Origin: Helianthus annuus
Taxonomy: Eukaryota; Streptophyta; Magnoliopsida; Asterales; Asteraceae
Direction: 5' to 3'
Length of the DNA: 64,000 nt
Assembly (NCBI RefSeq): GCF_002127325.2
Contig: NC_035449.2
Span: 140,493,807-140,557,806, forward strand
Shown here: positions 33,619-44,200 of the stretch, piece by piece
How the letters are laid out: every line of letters starts with the position of its first letter
Numbering within the stretch: position 1 is the stretch's first letter
The notes under the pieces: generated by a model
Told to the model about the DNA's origin: nothing
Databases searched by the model: none
Seen by the model: the letters and a program-made list of their open reading frames with translations, nothing else
Program-made: the position numbers and the translations under genes

Positions 33619-34578
33619 AATCACTTTTTTAGTGATAACTTTAATGAATTACTAGGTTAGAACCCCATGTATTACACGAGTTAAATAAATGTAATTTTAT
33701 ATATTAAATAATAAAAAGTTATATCTTTATGAAACTCGCATATTGTACGGGTTAAATAAATGTAATTTTATATATCAAATAATAAAAAAAGTTATATCTT
33801 TAAAACCATGTGTATTACAGAGATTAAATAAATGTAATTTAGTATACTAAATACTAAAAACGTCGTATCTTTAAAAACCCGTGTATAATCGAGTTGAATA
33901 AATCTACCAAATGATAAAAAAATACATCCTTAAAAACCCCGTATGTTACACGTGTTGAATAGATCTAAAAAAAAGTTATATCTTTAAAACCATGTGTATT
34001 ACACAGATTAAATAAATGTAATTTTGTATATTAAATACTAAAAACGTCGTATCTTTAAAAAACTCGTGTATGGTCGGGTTGAAAAATCTATCAAATAATA
34101 AAAAAATTATATCCTTAAAAACCCCGTGTATTACACGTGTTGAATAAATCTAATTTTACATAGCAAATGATAAAAAAGTTATATCTTTAAAAACTTCGTG
34201 TATTACACGGGTTATATAAATGTAACTTTGTATAGTAAATAATAAAAGTTAAATTTTTAAAAATCCCGTGTTTTACACGAGTTGAATAAATATAATTTTG
34301 TATATCAAATAATAAAAAAGTTATATTTTTAATAAATTAGGATAACATTTAATATTAATTTATTATTAAATTAACAATTTAGATTTAAGGATAATATTTT
34401 ATTAAATTAACAATTATTTATTTATTTAGTTAATATAAGATAAATATATATTTAAGGATGCCTTTAATGAATGACAGGTGTTCAAAAGTTGGTTTCTTTT
34501 ATTATATAGTAAGTATAGATAGATTAGAAACTTAAATCACTTTTTTAGTGATAACTTTAATGAATTATTAGAAACTTA
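33619..34578. repeat. 44-bp tandem duplication, one copy interrupted by the Helitron
   Basis: Copy 1 is 33619-33651 plus 34524-34534; copy 2 is 34535-34578. The copies are identical over the 44 bp. Copy 2 provides the pre-insertion sequence of copy 1 and fixes the Helitron ends to the base. Confidence 0.9.
33652..34523 (-). mobile_element. non-autonomous Helitron with ten tandem 3' subrepeats
   Basis: Read on the - strand it starts TCTATCTATACTTACTATAT (34523) and ends CCTAG (33652), inserted between A (33651) and T (34524). The flanking host sequence (33619-33651 plus 34524-34534) recurs uninterrupted at 34535-34578, an empty copy of the same site. The 3' two-thirds (33656-34330) is an array of about ten 55-80 bp units. 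Each has a hairpin-like GTGTATTACAC core and a following TTATATCTTTAAA. It encodes no Rep/helicase, so it must be mobilised in trans. Confidence 0.92.
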
Positions 34579-34615
34579 AAAAATCAGTTAGGAATTAGTT
34601 ACGAATAAACCTTAA

Positions 34616-35521
34616 TCTATACATATAATAAAAGAAACCACTTTGAGGACACTTGTCATCATATTAGGCCATGTCTTATGGATAATTATAATTTTAATCT
34701 CTTCTAATTAATTATAGATAATCCTCTTACTAAATATTATTTAGTTTAATTATTAACTTTATATTTATCTATTTACTTCAAATTCAAACTTAGTTATCTA
34801 ATTTGATACAGTAAATTATGATTTTGGCCCATGTGGTTATATCACTTTTACCATTTTAGCCCAAAAATGAATTTTTTAACATCTGAGCCCCCAACGTCTT
34901 TTTTTCTAACCCTTTTGGACCTCAACCTCTTTTTTTCTAACCCTTTTGGTAGGGGCCAAAAGGATTAGAAAAAAAGACGTTAAGGGTTAGAAAAAAAGAC
35001 GTTGTGCGCTCAGATGTTAAAAGATCCTTTTTTTGGTTAAAAGGGTAAAAGTGATATCACCACAGGGGCCAAAATCATAATTTACTCTTGATATTAACTA
35101 TATATTTGAACGTTTTGTTTAGTTTGGTATCAAATAGATTTTATGAAACTTAAAATAAAATTAACTAATATTATTTATCGTTTCTATATTTATAAGTTTT
35201 AAATAAATGGTTAAATTTATTGAGACTTTGTTACATTTAAAAGTTTTAAATATTTTATTATTTAGTAAACAATATTACATTTATTCAACTCGTGTAAAAC
35301 AAGCGGTTTTAAAGATATAACTTTTTTATTTGGTATATAAAATTATATTTATTCAACCCGTACAATATGGTTTTTATAGATATAACTTTCTATTATTTAA
35401 TATATAAAATTATATTTATTCAACCCGTACAATAAAAATAGTTTTTAAAGATATATTGTTTTATTATTTAGTATATAAAATTTATTTATTCGACCCGTGT
35501 AATACATGGGTTACAACCTAA
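34616..35521 (+). mobile_element. second non-autonomous Helitron, head-to-head with the first
   Basis: It starts TCTATACATATAATAAAAG after an A (34615) and ends CTAA (35518-35521) before a T. A terminal hairpin with arms ACCCGTG (35493-35499) and CATGGGT (35505-35511) precedes the end by 6 bases. The first 40 bases resemble the 5' end of the neighbouring Helitron (ATAATAAAAGAAACCA, CTTGTCAT). Four diverged subrepeats (35265-35521) correspond to the array in the first Helitron. A foldback (34809-35087) has inserted in the middle. No coding capacity. Confidence 0.88.
34809..35087. mobile_element. Mutator-type foldback nested in the second Helitron
   Basis: The near-perfect inverted ends CAGTAAATTATGATTTTGGC and complement resemble the GAGTAAA family. 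The arms hold inverted copies of TTTTTTTCTAACCCTTTTGG. The word TTGATA occurs at 34803 and 35088, so the target duplication is only partly visible. Confidence 0.75.
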
Positions 35522-37164
35522 TTAACAATATATAATAATATGAACATAGCCTTTCAAAACCTAATAATATGTTATCATGGTATATACATAGAGAGAGAAA
35601 GAGAGATATCTCTTGGGAACATATCTCTCTGACTAGAATACATTCCGTACAATAAGAGTCAACGTCGGTGTCAGCCTTTTCTTACACTATCTTCTGATTC
35701 CATATTCACCCCTCCTACATTTCCATTTATACCCTTACTCCCATCTTCTATTTCACCTTATGCCACTTTAACATATGTGAAATAATAAAATAAACCGGTT
35801 ATTCAAGATATAATAAAAATGTGTTATGTATTCCTGTTATATTAAACCGGTCGAAAATGACACGATATGCTTAACATGAATTTTGAACTTGAACACGGAC
35901 AATAAATTGGTTACACGACACGGCATATGTAACAGGTAACCACTCCAATAACACAATCACGTCACTTGTAACACAATTAAATATAAAAAATTTGATAACG
36001 TGAATGACACGACACGTTTAACTTGATTAATGATAGGAAAAATATAAAACAAAATTAACATGATAAAATAAAAGTTAAAACAAAATTACAAGCCATATTT
36101 AGGCTAACACGTTTAATCATTTATATAACTATAAAATAAGTCATTCAGATAAAACATATTATATATGTGTCGTGTTGACCTATTTAATACGATAAGTTAA
36201 TAGATTATGTGTGTGATAAAAAGGTTGAACATGTTTAGACATGTTTTTAATTGTATCATTGACGTGTAAACTCGTTTATAACCTAAATTCGTTTACCTCA
36301 AACACTAACATGTTTAACTCATGCCGAGTTATGCCGTGTTAACGAATTGTGCCATATATTGTCATTACATTTCACTTTCACTCATCACACTTGTTATGGT
36401 AATTAGATTCCAAAATAAATATCACACCCAAACACAACTTAACACATCAACATTAAAGTCAAACCCACACAGATAGCACACACCATGAGTCCATCACCAA
36501 TGTGATATATATCACACAAAACCATCCAACATGCGTGATACATCCCTTTGCGGCGGTATATCACGGTATCACACTCCATCACGTCTCACTATCATACACC
36601 ACCTTGTCCACCCTTATACTAATTAAAATAGATGTATAAATATATTTATCCAACACACAATTCTCTTAACTATATACATTTGATATTGTTTATTTGTTTG
36701 TATTATAATTAATTAAATAACTAAAGTTATAGAAAGCATGGGATTGAAAAATATATTATAACATTAATTTCGACAATAACAAATGATGATATTTATGAGT
36801 AGGATATGGAACAAACACATTTGTAGGATGTCTACACGTTTTATGTAATGGATACATCATATATACCCTACAAGTTTTATTATCTTAACGTATTCGAAAA
36901 GAAAAATGCAATTTGAATACAAATTTTGTATTTACGTAACTAAATGTCTCATATTGATTTCACCTTCCAGTTCTTATAATAATTATGATATGAATGATAG
37001 CACTAATTTTATATTTAGAATTTTACATTATAAATAATAATTACAATTATTTCTCTTCGATGATTCTTTTAGTAAAAGAATTAAACTACGGTTATACTTT
37101 ATTATAGTCGATTCTTTTAATAAAAAAAATTAAACTACAATTATATTTTTTTTATTGCTTCTCT
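35522..37164. other. no gene seen
   Basis: Very AT-rich. ACACGA/CGTGT-rich words at 35860-36330 recall the interior of the hAT MITE at 17373, so a decayed relative may lie here. A run of GTGATATATATCAC-like short palindromes sits near 36500-36570. No frame is supported. Confidence 0.4.
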
Positions 37165-37167
37165 AAG

Positions 37168-37444
37168 ACTACAAGGTATGGGGACACCCCCTGTCCGTCG
37201 ACCTCCGGCGCGGACCACCTCCTCACCCCCTCAGGCCCGTCACCGTCTTCAACGGCTTCCTGCAGCCGGTCTCGACACCCCCAACACACACACATATACA
37301 TACATACATACATACATATATATATTGAGGCTCATCCCCACATCTTAGGTCCATCCCCTTTAGGCTCATCCCCACATCCACTGACGTGGATGCCTACGTA
37401 GCGGGTCATCCTTTGAGGACTACCCTCCTCCACACCCAATAGCC
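37168..37444. mobile_element. possible PIF/Harbinger-type MITE
   Basis: A GC-richer 277-bp block between two TAA triplets (37165-37167 and 37445-37447). The ends GACTACAAGGTATGGGG and, complemented, GGCTATTGGGTGTGG are imperfect inverted repeats similar in style to the Harbinger element at 51828. It contains a short (CATA)n run (37280-37322) and no protein. Confidence 0.45.
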
Positions 37445-37650
37445 TAAGACCATTCCATATCAAAGTCGATTCTTTTAAGGCTATGGTGTGTGGGGGCCAT
37501 AGATTGGAACATTATTTTCATATAGGACCATTAATAAAGGGGAAATGGATTTTAACACCCTAAACTAATCAAAATTGGCCTTTGTCACTCCCAACTTTCA
37601 TTTTGGCTCCCACCACCCCCAACTGGACACTTGGGTTGCTGTGTCACCCC

Positions 37651-38671
37651 ATCGTTAACCAGACACTAACGAGGTTACGTTTTTTTGCTGAGTTGGCCAA
37701 TTTTTGCTGACCTGTCCAATTTTTGCTGACATGGCATGGTTATGTGGACTCACCCTTTACCATCATCCCTGTAACTTAATAAAAACCCTAAATCAATGGT
37801 AGTCTAGATATCATCACTCCTACAACTCAACACCAGTCCAACAAGACACTTCAATATTTTCCGATGCAACCTCTCAGCCACCTGAGAACCTTCATTTGCG
37901 TGCCGTTAACCGCCACTAGATGTAACCGGCACCGCTCTCATGCCGCCGTACACTCCGATGAGGAAGTTCAGCGATCTGCAGAGCTATGTAAACGGAGAAC
38001 GAGGGTACCTTTGTTGCAGATCTACGAGTCTCCGATGAGGAAGTTCAGTGATCTGGCGGTGGTTCCGATGAGATTATCCGGCGGTGGTGAGATTATCCGG
38101 CGGAGCAGAGCCGGCAGTGGCTACAAGTGTGTGGTTCCGGTTGGAATAATGTTTGTGGTGCTATGTGGATTCTCATTTTATCTTGGTGGGATCTTTTGTT
38201 CTGAAAATAACAAAATTTCTGTTCAACAGGTTTCGAAACCGGTTGACACTAGAGAAGAAGAAAAAAATGATTCTAGCGCGATACAGGTTAAATCGGTTTC
38301 TTTTCCTGAATGCAGTGCTGACTTACAGGACTACACACCCTGCACCGATCCATGCCATGTTTGTATTTATACATCTGTGTATATTGTGTGTGTATGTAAT
38401 ATTGTTTTATTGATTTTTTAACATAACAAGAATTGATCGGCAAGTGGAGTGTTATTACATTTGTGATGGTTAATTCGAACTCAAAACCCTAGACTCTGGC
38501 GATTTAGAATGATTCTCAGCTTATGTTGTATTTTGTGCATTGAAAGTTGTACATTTTGGGTGTTTGCTAAATGTTTAATGTTTAATTTTTTACACATAAC
38601 CATGCTATGTCAGCAAATATTGGCCAGGTCAGCAAAAAAACTAACCTCGTTAGTGTCTGGTTAACGATGGG
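37651..38671. mobile_element. inverted-repeat structure carrying a captured gene fragment
   Basis: Arms 37651-37745 and 38593-38671 are inverted copies containing TTAACCAGACACTAACGAGG and TTTTTGCTGACATGGCATGG. The left arm has an extra copy of the TTTTTGCTGAC phrase. A second, inner inverted pair (about 38452-38482 and 38669-38698) overlaps the right side. Between the arms lies a methyltransferase-like exon. The arrangement resembles Pack-type Mutator elements, but the outer ends and target duplication are not resolved. Confidence 0.6.
37864..38352 (+). pseudogene. captured N-terminal exon of a PMT-family methyltransferase
   Basis: The open frame contains one membrane segment (residues 91-111, PVGIMFVVLCGFSFYLGGIF) and then an acidic linker. 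At residues 147-163 comes the signature SFPECSADLQDYTPCTDP, which opens the lumenal domain of plant PMT (QUA2/TSD2-like, DUF248) Golgi methyltransferases. Similarity stops just after that signature and the frame runs out at 38421. About 430 residues of catalytic domain are missing. A roughly 75-bp tandem duplication (TCCGATGAGGAAGTTCAG at 37956 and 38031) precedes the membrane segment. The natural start may be the ATG at 38035. It lies between inverted arms, which points to capture by a transposon. Confidence 0.7.
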
Positions 38672-38710
38672 TTTTGAGTTCGAATTAACCATCACAAATA
38701 TATATATATA

Positions 38711-39214
38711 GTGGAGGGTTCAAATGAGAAGAAATTTTTTGTAAAAAGAAAAAGAAAGAAGTTTCAACCAATAAGAATGCTTTATTTTACTTATTTAATA
38801 TTTGCATTTAATTTTAATGTAAATGCATGTTTGTAAACTTACATAGATCATTAATTTATAGTTTTCCTATTTAATAGCTAACTACATTAAATTTGTAACT
38901 TATTTTCAAGATATATATTTTTTCAAAAAAATAAAAAAAAATTAATTTAGAGTGTAGGACAAATTATTAGGTGTATAGCATAAATTGCGAGTTGTGTAGG
39001 ATAAATTTAAATATGTGTAGAATAATTTTCAAAATGTGTTGGATAACTTTTTATGTGTGTAGTAAAAAAAATTATTGTAGAGAATAATATTTTTTATGAG
39101 TAATTAATTACTTAAAGATAGTAATAAATGAGATGAAAAAATACTATCTAATATTTTACAATTGTACCATTTGTTTCTTTTGTTCTCAATTAAATTTGCT
39201 TCTCAAATGAACCT

Positions 39215-39217
<3 letters not shown>
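38711..39217. mobile_element. MITE inserted in an AT microsatellite
   Basis: It begins GTGGAGGGTTCAAATGAGAAG and ends with CTTCTCAAATGAACCTCCA, imperfect inverted repeats of about 20 bp. Both sides are (TA)n (38697-38710 and 39218-39290). The interior is AT-rich with a repeated GTGTAGGATAA phrase (38950-39060). No coding content; the superfamily is not certain. Confidence 0.6.

Positions 39218-39306
<89 letters not shown>
39218..39306. repeat. (AT)n then (GT)n microsatellite
   Basis: About 36 AT units followed by about 8 GT units, immediately after the MITE. Highly mutable by slippage. Confidence 0.95.
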
Positions 39307-39964
39307 AAATGAAGCTTTGATTAGAATTTAATATTTCAATGAGTAGTAACTTAAAATTAAATATATATTTTTTTTAGGTCTTAAACTACTTTATACAATT
39401 TTCCAGCCAAACCAAATGAAATACCTATACAACTTCTTAAGCAATAATTATCCAATTATATCTATGAATCCATACATGAGTATAGAGAAATATTAGCATA
39501 ATATATAAGTAAATATTATTATATTTTTGGTGATTATTAATTCTAGGCAAATTCTAAGTAGTTCAACAAATAAATTCCTTCCACTAGAAAATTATATAAA
39601 CTCAAATGGATTTACTATATTAGCCACAATAATCATTTTTGTAATAAATAGATTAGTCATTTTTATAAAAAGAAATATAACTAGTTTTACAATTTCTTTA
39701 ACCTACATATTATGAACAATCATTAAATTAAATATAGCAATGGTTATAAAGATGTCACATCAAAATTAAGTTATCAAATAAATCCAACAAGGTCTAATAA
39801 TTCTCGAAAATTACATAATCTATACTAACATATTCAAGATCAGTTTAGGATATTCAATTTCATCAAAACGCAATTTAAATTGAAAAAGTCCCAAATTTGA
39901 TTGTTCAAAAGGTCTAGTAACAACATTTCAACAAAAGGGGTTTTGGATGCCCGAATACATTATG
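39307..39964. other. no gene seen
   Basis: AT-rich sequence between the microsatellite and the coding fragment at 39965. No supported frame. Confidence 0.4.
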
Positions 39965-40191
39965 AATCTAATAACTTGTTAGGTTGCTTCCTCAACTATT
40001 CTAGCTTGGGGAGTGTCAGTTGGTAAAGGCCTTTCCTGATATATTTGCATAAGGTTATAGATTAATCTGATGACCCACCTTCCTCTTGGGCAACTCCTTG
40101 GACTTGATGTCTTTAAACTCATCAAGAAACCCCTTGATCCAAGATACATACATGTCAACCTTGCTTGGTTCCTCACATGCTTCATGCCTTC
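39965..40191 (-). pseudogene. unrecognised coding fragment, left of the gypsy insertion
   Basis: The - strand frame reads VDMYVSWIKGFLDEFKDIKS and continues with KELPKRKVGHQIN, then shifts frame into NLMQIYQERPLP. It has an ordinary protein-like composition and I do not recognise the family. It joins in the same frame to the piece at 50600-50443 once the gypsy element and one CCTTC duplication are removed; one stop lies within the joined piece. It is probably part of a host gene or an older element disrupted by the gypsy insertion. Confidence 0.4.
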
Positions 40192-40806
40192 TGTTGATGC
40201 AACAAACACGGGACCAAGGATGGTAGCTTAGCTGGTCAGGCAAAAGGGCTGAAGGGTTCAGTTTTGCCTAACGCAGGTCACGGGGTCCCTCCACGTTTGC
40301 AAAACGTGGAAGGAGGTTCACTAGTATGATTGAGATATTTGCTTTGAAGTTCTTTCTTCGAGACTAGCTCGAATTCAGAAAAGGAAGCAAATGAGATGAA
40401 TCTGATGGAGAGTTATTTGGAGGTGACAAAGAACTCTTGAATGACAAGAGATTAAGGAATCTCTGCTTTTCGGAATGTCCAGGAAGTGTCTTCGAGCTAT
40501 CTTCTTATAGTGGAAGACACCTCTCGAAATGGTATGGACTATACTAGTGGAACCTGTTTGCTTATGGAGGGTTTCCCCTTTTGGGGTTCAAGGCTTTGGA
40601 CCCCTGGTTAATAGGGTGTGCCTGTACAGACCTGCTCTGACTTTGTGAGTTGGTGAGCGTGAGTTGGTGAGATGAGTTGGTGGACATGACTAGTTACTGT
40701 TCCTCGATTTACTCATTATACAGCTTTTCATCCGATGAACCTTTCAACCTTTTAAGCTCTTTGCATATTAGTGATTTTATTTGTCTTTGGGCTACCCCCG
40801 TCGTCA
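40192..40806 (-). repeat. 3' LTR of the gypsy element
   Basis: 615 bp, same length as the 5' LTR, with a single substitution at 40499. It is followed on the internal side by the polypurine tract. Confidence 0.95.
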
Positions 40807-41140
40807 GCCCCCCAAGTCAGAGGTTTTTGGGGTATTATGCTCAAAGACTTCTGACTTTTATGCATGTCTTTTTAAAGGCTTCAAGGGTTTGTTGTTTGGA
40901 GGCTTGAAGGGTTTGAGGCGGTTACTTTTTGAATTTTGAATTTTAATCGATTTGACAGTTGATTTGACATGTGTCAGGCGGCGGATTGGCAGAAGTTACT
41001 TATTTACCTTTAATGCCCCTACTTTACTCTCTTATTTGTTTTAACTATTGTAAAGTTTCTTCACTTTCTTTGCAATCATTCACCGTTTTCCTCTTCTCAG
41101 GTTAGTTTCTTCTCCATTTTCACTTTTACTTTTTCCGATC

Positions 41141-43332
41141 ATGGGTGCCCTTAAGGATTTAGCGAGGTCGTTTTCTCGATTGACACAAGAGGAGGTAGAC
41201 CTGTTTTGTCTTGAACATGGTATTGATAAACAGTTTAATCCAACCGCCCCTGCTTGCGATGCTTCCATTGATAAGCCGATTCCTGGTTTTATTGCTTTGT
41301 ACTGTCGTCATTTTGAGTGGTCTAATCTTCGTTACCCTTTTTCGTTTTTTGTTCTAAATGTGCTTGAGTATTATCGAGTGTCTTTTGGGCAAGTACATCC
41401 GAAAGGAATGGCTAGGGTTTTGCACTTTGAGGTGCTGTGTCGTGCTTTAGGTTATGATCCTTCATTGTTGCTCTTTCGGAGGTTCTTCCGGTTAGCCAAA
41501 AATGGTGATTGGTTTACTTTTGAGAACACAAAGGTTGAAACTTGTCTCGTTTCCTCCATGGTTACGACCCTTGGATCATGGAAGAATACGTTTTTCTGGG
41601 TTTCTGAATCCCTCATTCCTTTCAAAATGGTGTGGAGGCATCCGGATGCTGTTCTCAACGATCCGGAGCCTTCCGAGTCTGAATTAAATGATGCCTTTCT
41701 TTCAGCCATTCGGGGGTGCCCTTCCAGGGTTCGTCCTTTTCCCGAACATTTGTTAGTGCTTTTAGGGGTTAGTAATATTTGGGCAAAAGTTGATCGGGAT
41801 CCGGTGTTGATGAGAAATGGCCTTGGTATGCATTTTCTCCCCTATGCCTTTTCGTCTTACTTTGTTTGTGCCTTATTTTCTTTATTTGTTTTTTGGCAGT
41901 TATGTCTGCTTTGGACTTCATCAAGAGTGACGATACGTCCGATGTGGTTTTTGAAGATGCTCCGACTGTTCCGGGTGAAAATGTTGTTGTGAGGACCTCT
42001 GAGCAGAGGTTTGAGGGCTCGGGTTATGTCAGTGTTGAAAATGTGAAGGGTTTTACCAAGTCCAATGTTCCCAAGCCTTCAACTCGCCGGTTATCTCGTC
42101 GTTTACTGAAGGCTACTCCTCAATCCACTTCCACTGAGCCAGTGGATTTGAGTGATGACATCGAGGTTTCTGAGGATCAGGCTGAGGCAGAGGTTGAGAA
42201 GGAGAAGGAATTAGTTGTGCGTGGTAAGAAGGTTCGAGGGAAGAAGGGTGTTGCTACCCCTGTTCAAGAATCGTCGAGCAGAGACGTTGAAGGGTTGAAC
42301 CCTGAGGGCACTTATGTGCCTTCTTGGTTGGTTAAGAATGATGACACTTTTAAGGATGCTGCTGTTTGTGAAGATGCTCTTAGTCATCTTGCTCCTCCTT
42401 CCGTTCGTGAAGCTATTGCTGAGATGGATGATGACACTATGTTATCTCGCATGGTTTTAACTACTTGCAACCTTGCAGCCATGCTTCCCCAAGGGATTAC
42501 ACGCTTTCGCCAAAGGATGCGGGAGTATGAGGATTTTTCTAAAAAGAAGGACAAAATGAAATCCTCCCTTGCATCGATGAAGAAGGAAGTGGCTGGGTTT
42601 GCAGAGAAGGAGGCAGCTTGGAAGAAGGAGATTGAGGATTTGAAGAAGATGCATGCCATTGAGATGGGTGACTTGAAGAAAAGCTTTGAAGCTAATTTGC
42701 TGAAGTTGAAGGCTGATCGAGAGGCCTTATCTGTCCAGCAGAAGGCTTTTCGTGAAGAAAAGGAGGGGTTGAAGGCTTCCGTTGGTCAGGTGACTGCGGA
42801 TAATCAGTGGTTGATCGAGCATGGGTTTCAGCAGGTTGTGACTTATCTTTTGCACTCTAAGGAATTTAACTTTGCCCTTGGTGATGTTTACACAAAGCTG
42901 CTGAACCTGGGGAAGCATCAAGGCCTTACTGCTGGCTATAAACTTCATGAATCTGGGCAACCTTTGGAGAAGTCACCCATGTATCGCCCCGAGGCTTCTG
43001 ATGTTTTCAAGGCTTCTGTTGAGCAGATGGAGAGGCTAACCTACCCTTTCATTCATGAGGTATCTTCCTGTTTTGGCAAGCCTTTGTCTGTTTTACAGGG
43101 ATTGAAGCCTGAAGGGTTGAATGAGAAGGTTTGTGCTGAGGTTTTGGGCTCTTTGTCAAGGAAGAGGTCCTACTCTGGGGACAGTGATGATACCCTTTCG
43201 AGTCTGCCTGAAACCTCGAAAGATGCTGGTTTGGAGACCTCTGCGGTTGGTGGTGAAGAAGGTGTGAAGGGGAAGAAGACAAAGAAAGCTAAAAAGTCTA
43301 AGGGTGAAGGTTCCAAGCCCTCTGATAACTGA
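41141..43332 (+). CDS. spliced antisense ORF of the Tat-type gypsy element
   Basis: It is encoded opposite to gag-pol. Exon 1 is 41141-41825, the intron 41826-41899 (GTATGC...TTGGCAG, 74 bp) and exon 2 41900-43332; joined they give 705 residues in one frame. The N-terminal half (about residues 1-228) resembles the plant putative gypsy-type transposon domain (Transposase_28). After an acidic linker comes a long coiled-coil region (about residues 432-529, rich in KKE/EKE heptads). The basic C-terminus KGKKTKKAKKSKGEG could be a nuclear-localisation signal. Antisense ORFs at this position are known in Tat-lineage elements; their function is unknown. No stop or frameshift is present. Without splicing, exon 1 runs on to a stop at 41990. 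Confidence 0.8.
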
Positions 43333-44200
43333 CATTTATTCGTAGCTTTCTTAGCAAACATTTTATGCTGTGTAATGTTTTAAACAATGTTTAGGTTCTG
43401 GGGACCCTTAAGGTTCCCATGGTTGGTTGGTTGGGCCTATATGGCTGTTGAACATTAGTTTTATCTGCAAGTCACTAGGGCTTGCTTTGACTATCTAATG
43501 AAGGTCTTTTATGGCCTTTCTGACTATGACATGATGGTTTGGTGTTTTTGTTTATTTTACTTGCTTGGTTTGTTTTGTGGGGTTTCAACCCTTCAAGCTT
43601 TTTGTATGGTTGCTGCCGGGTTGAAGCCTTTAACCTTTCAAGCTAAGTATCCGTTGGTTGCACACTGGGTAGCTTCTGATTTGGTTTGTATGTTTGGTTG
43701 ATGGGCTTGTTTATTTTTATTTTCTTGCCTTGTCTTTGTTTACTTTGTCTTTATGTTTTTTACACTTTAAAGGGTTCAGTGCTGCAGTCACTTTGCCTTA
43801 GTGTTTATCATCAAGACGTAGTATCTATCCTTTTCTTTTATTTCGTTGTGATTTGTTTGATTTCGTAAGTCTGTTTATTGGGTACATTTTTTAGACTTAA
43901 GGAACGATTGGTGTAGGCTGTTCAAACCTGTCTATGAGACACTATTGTTTTTCTTTGATAAGTCTCATGGAGTTGTATTGATTTAGGAACTCACCCCTTA
44001 TATAGGTCCATTCAACCCTTGAACCTATTGAGCGATATGGCCTGGGAGCTCATCCCCTTACATGGCCCTTGCCATGGAGTTTTTTGCTAGGTTCTCAACC
44101 TGATATTAGGATAGAAAGACAAGTTTGATAAAGTAACTTCATTCATTCAAGCAACATTTGCTTTTACAAAAGGTTTTTGTTTTGCTACAAACCAAACTTT
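43333..44200. other. untranslated interval between antisense ORF and pol
   Basis: The 3' sides of the two convergent genes meet here. T/G-rich sequence on +, with repeated CAACCCTT-type phrases near 43580-43640 and 44000-44100. No further ORF is supported. Confidence 0.6.

Noticed and set aside
33656..34330. Regularly spaced repeats resembling a CRISPR array
   Set aside because: This is plant DNA, the units are directly adjoining and diverged without unique spacers, and they end in a Helitron terminus.
38721..39210. Helitron or gene in the AT-rich stretch
   Set aside because: The ends are inverted repeats with TA flanks, fitting a MITE; no hairpin plus CTRR end is present.
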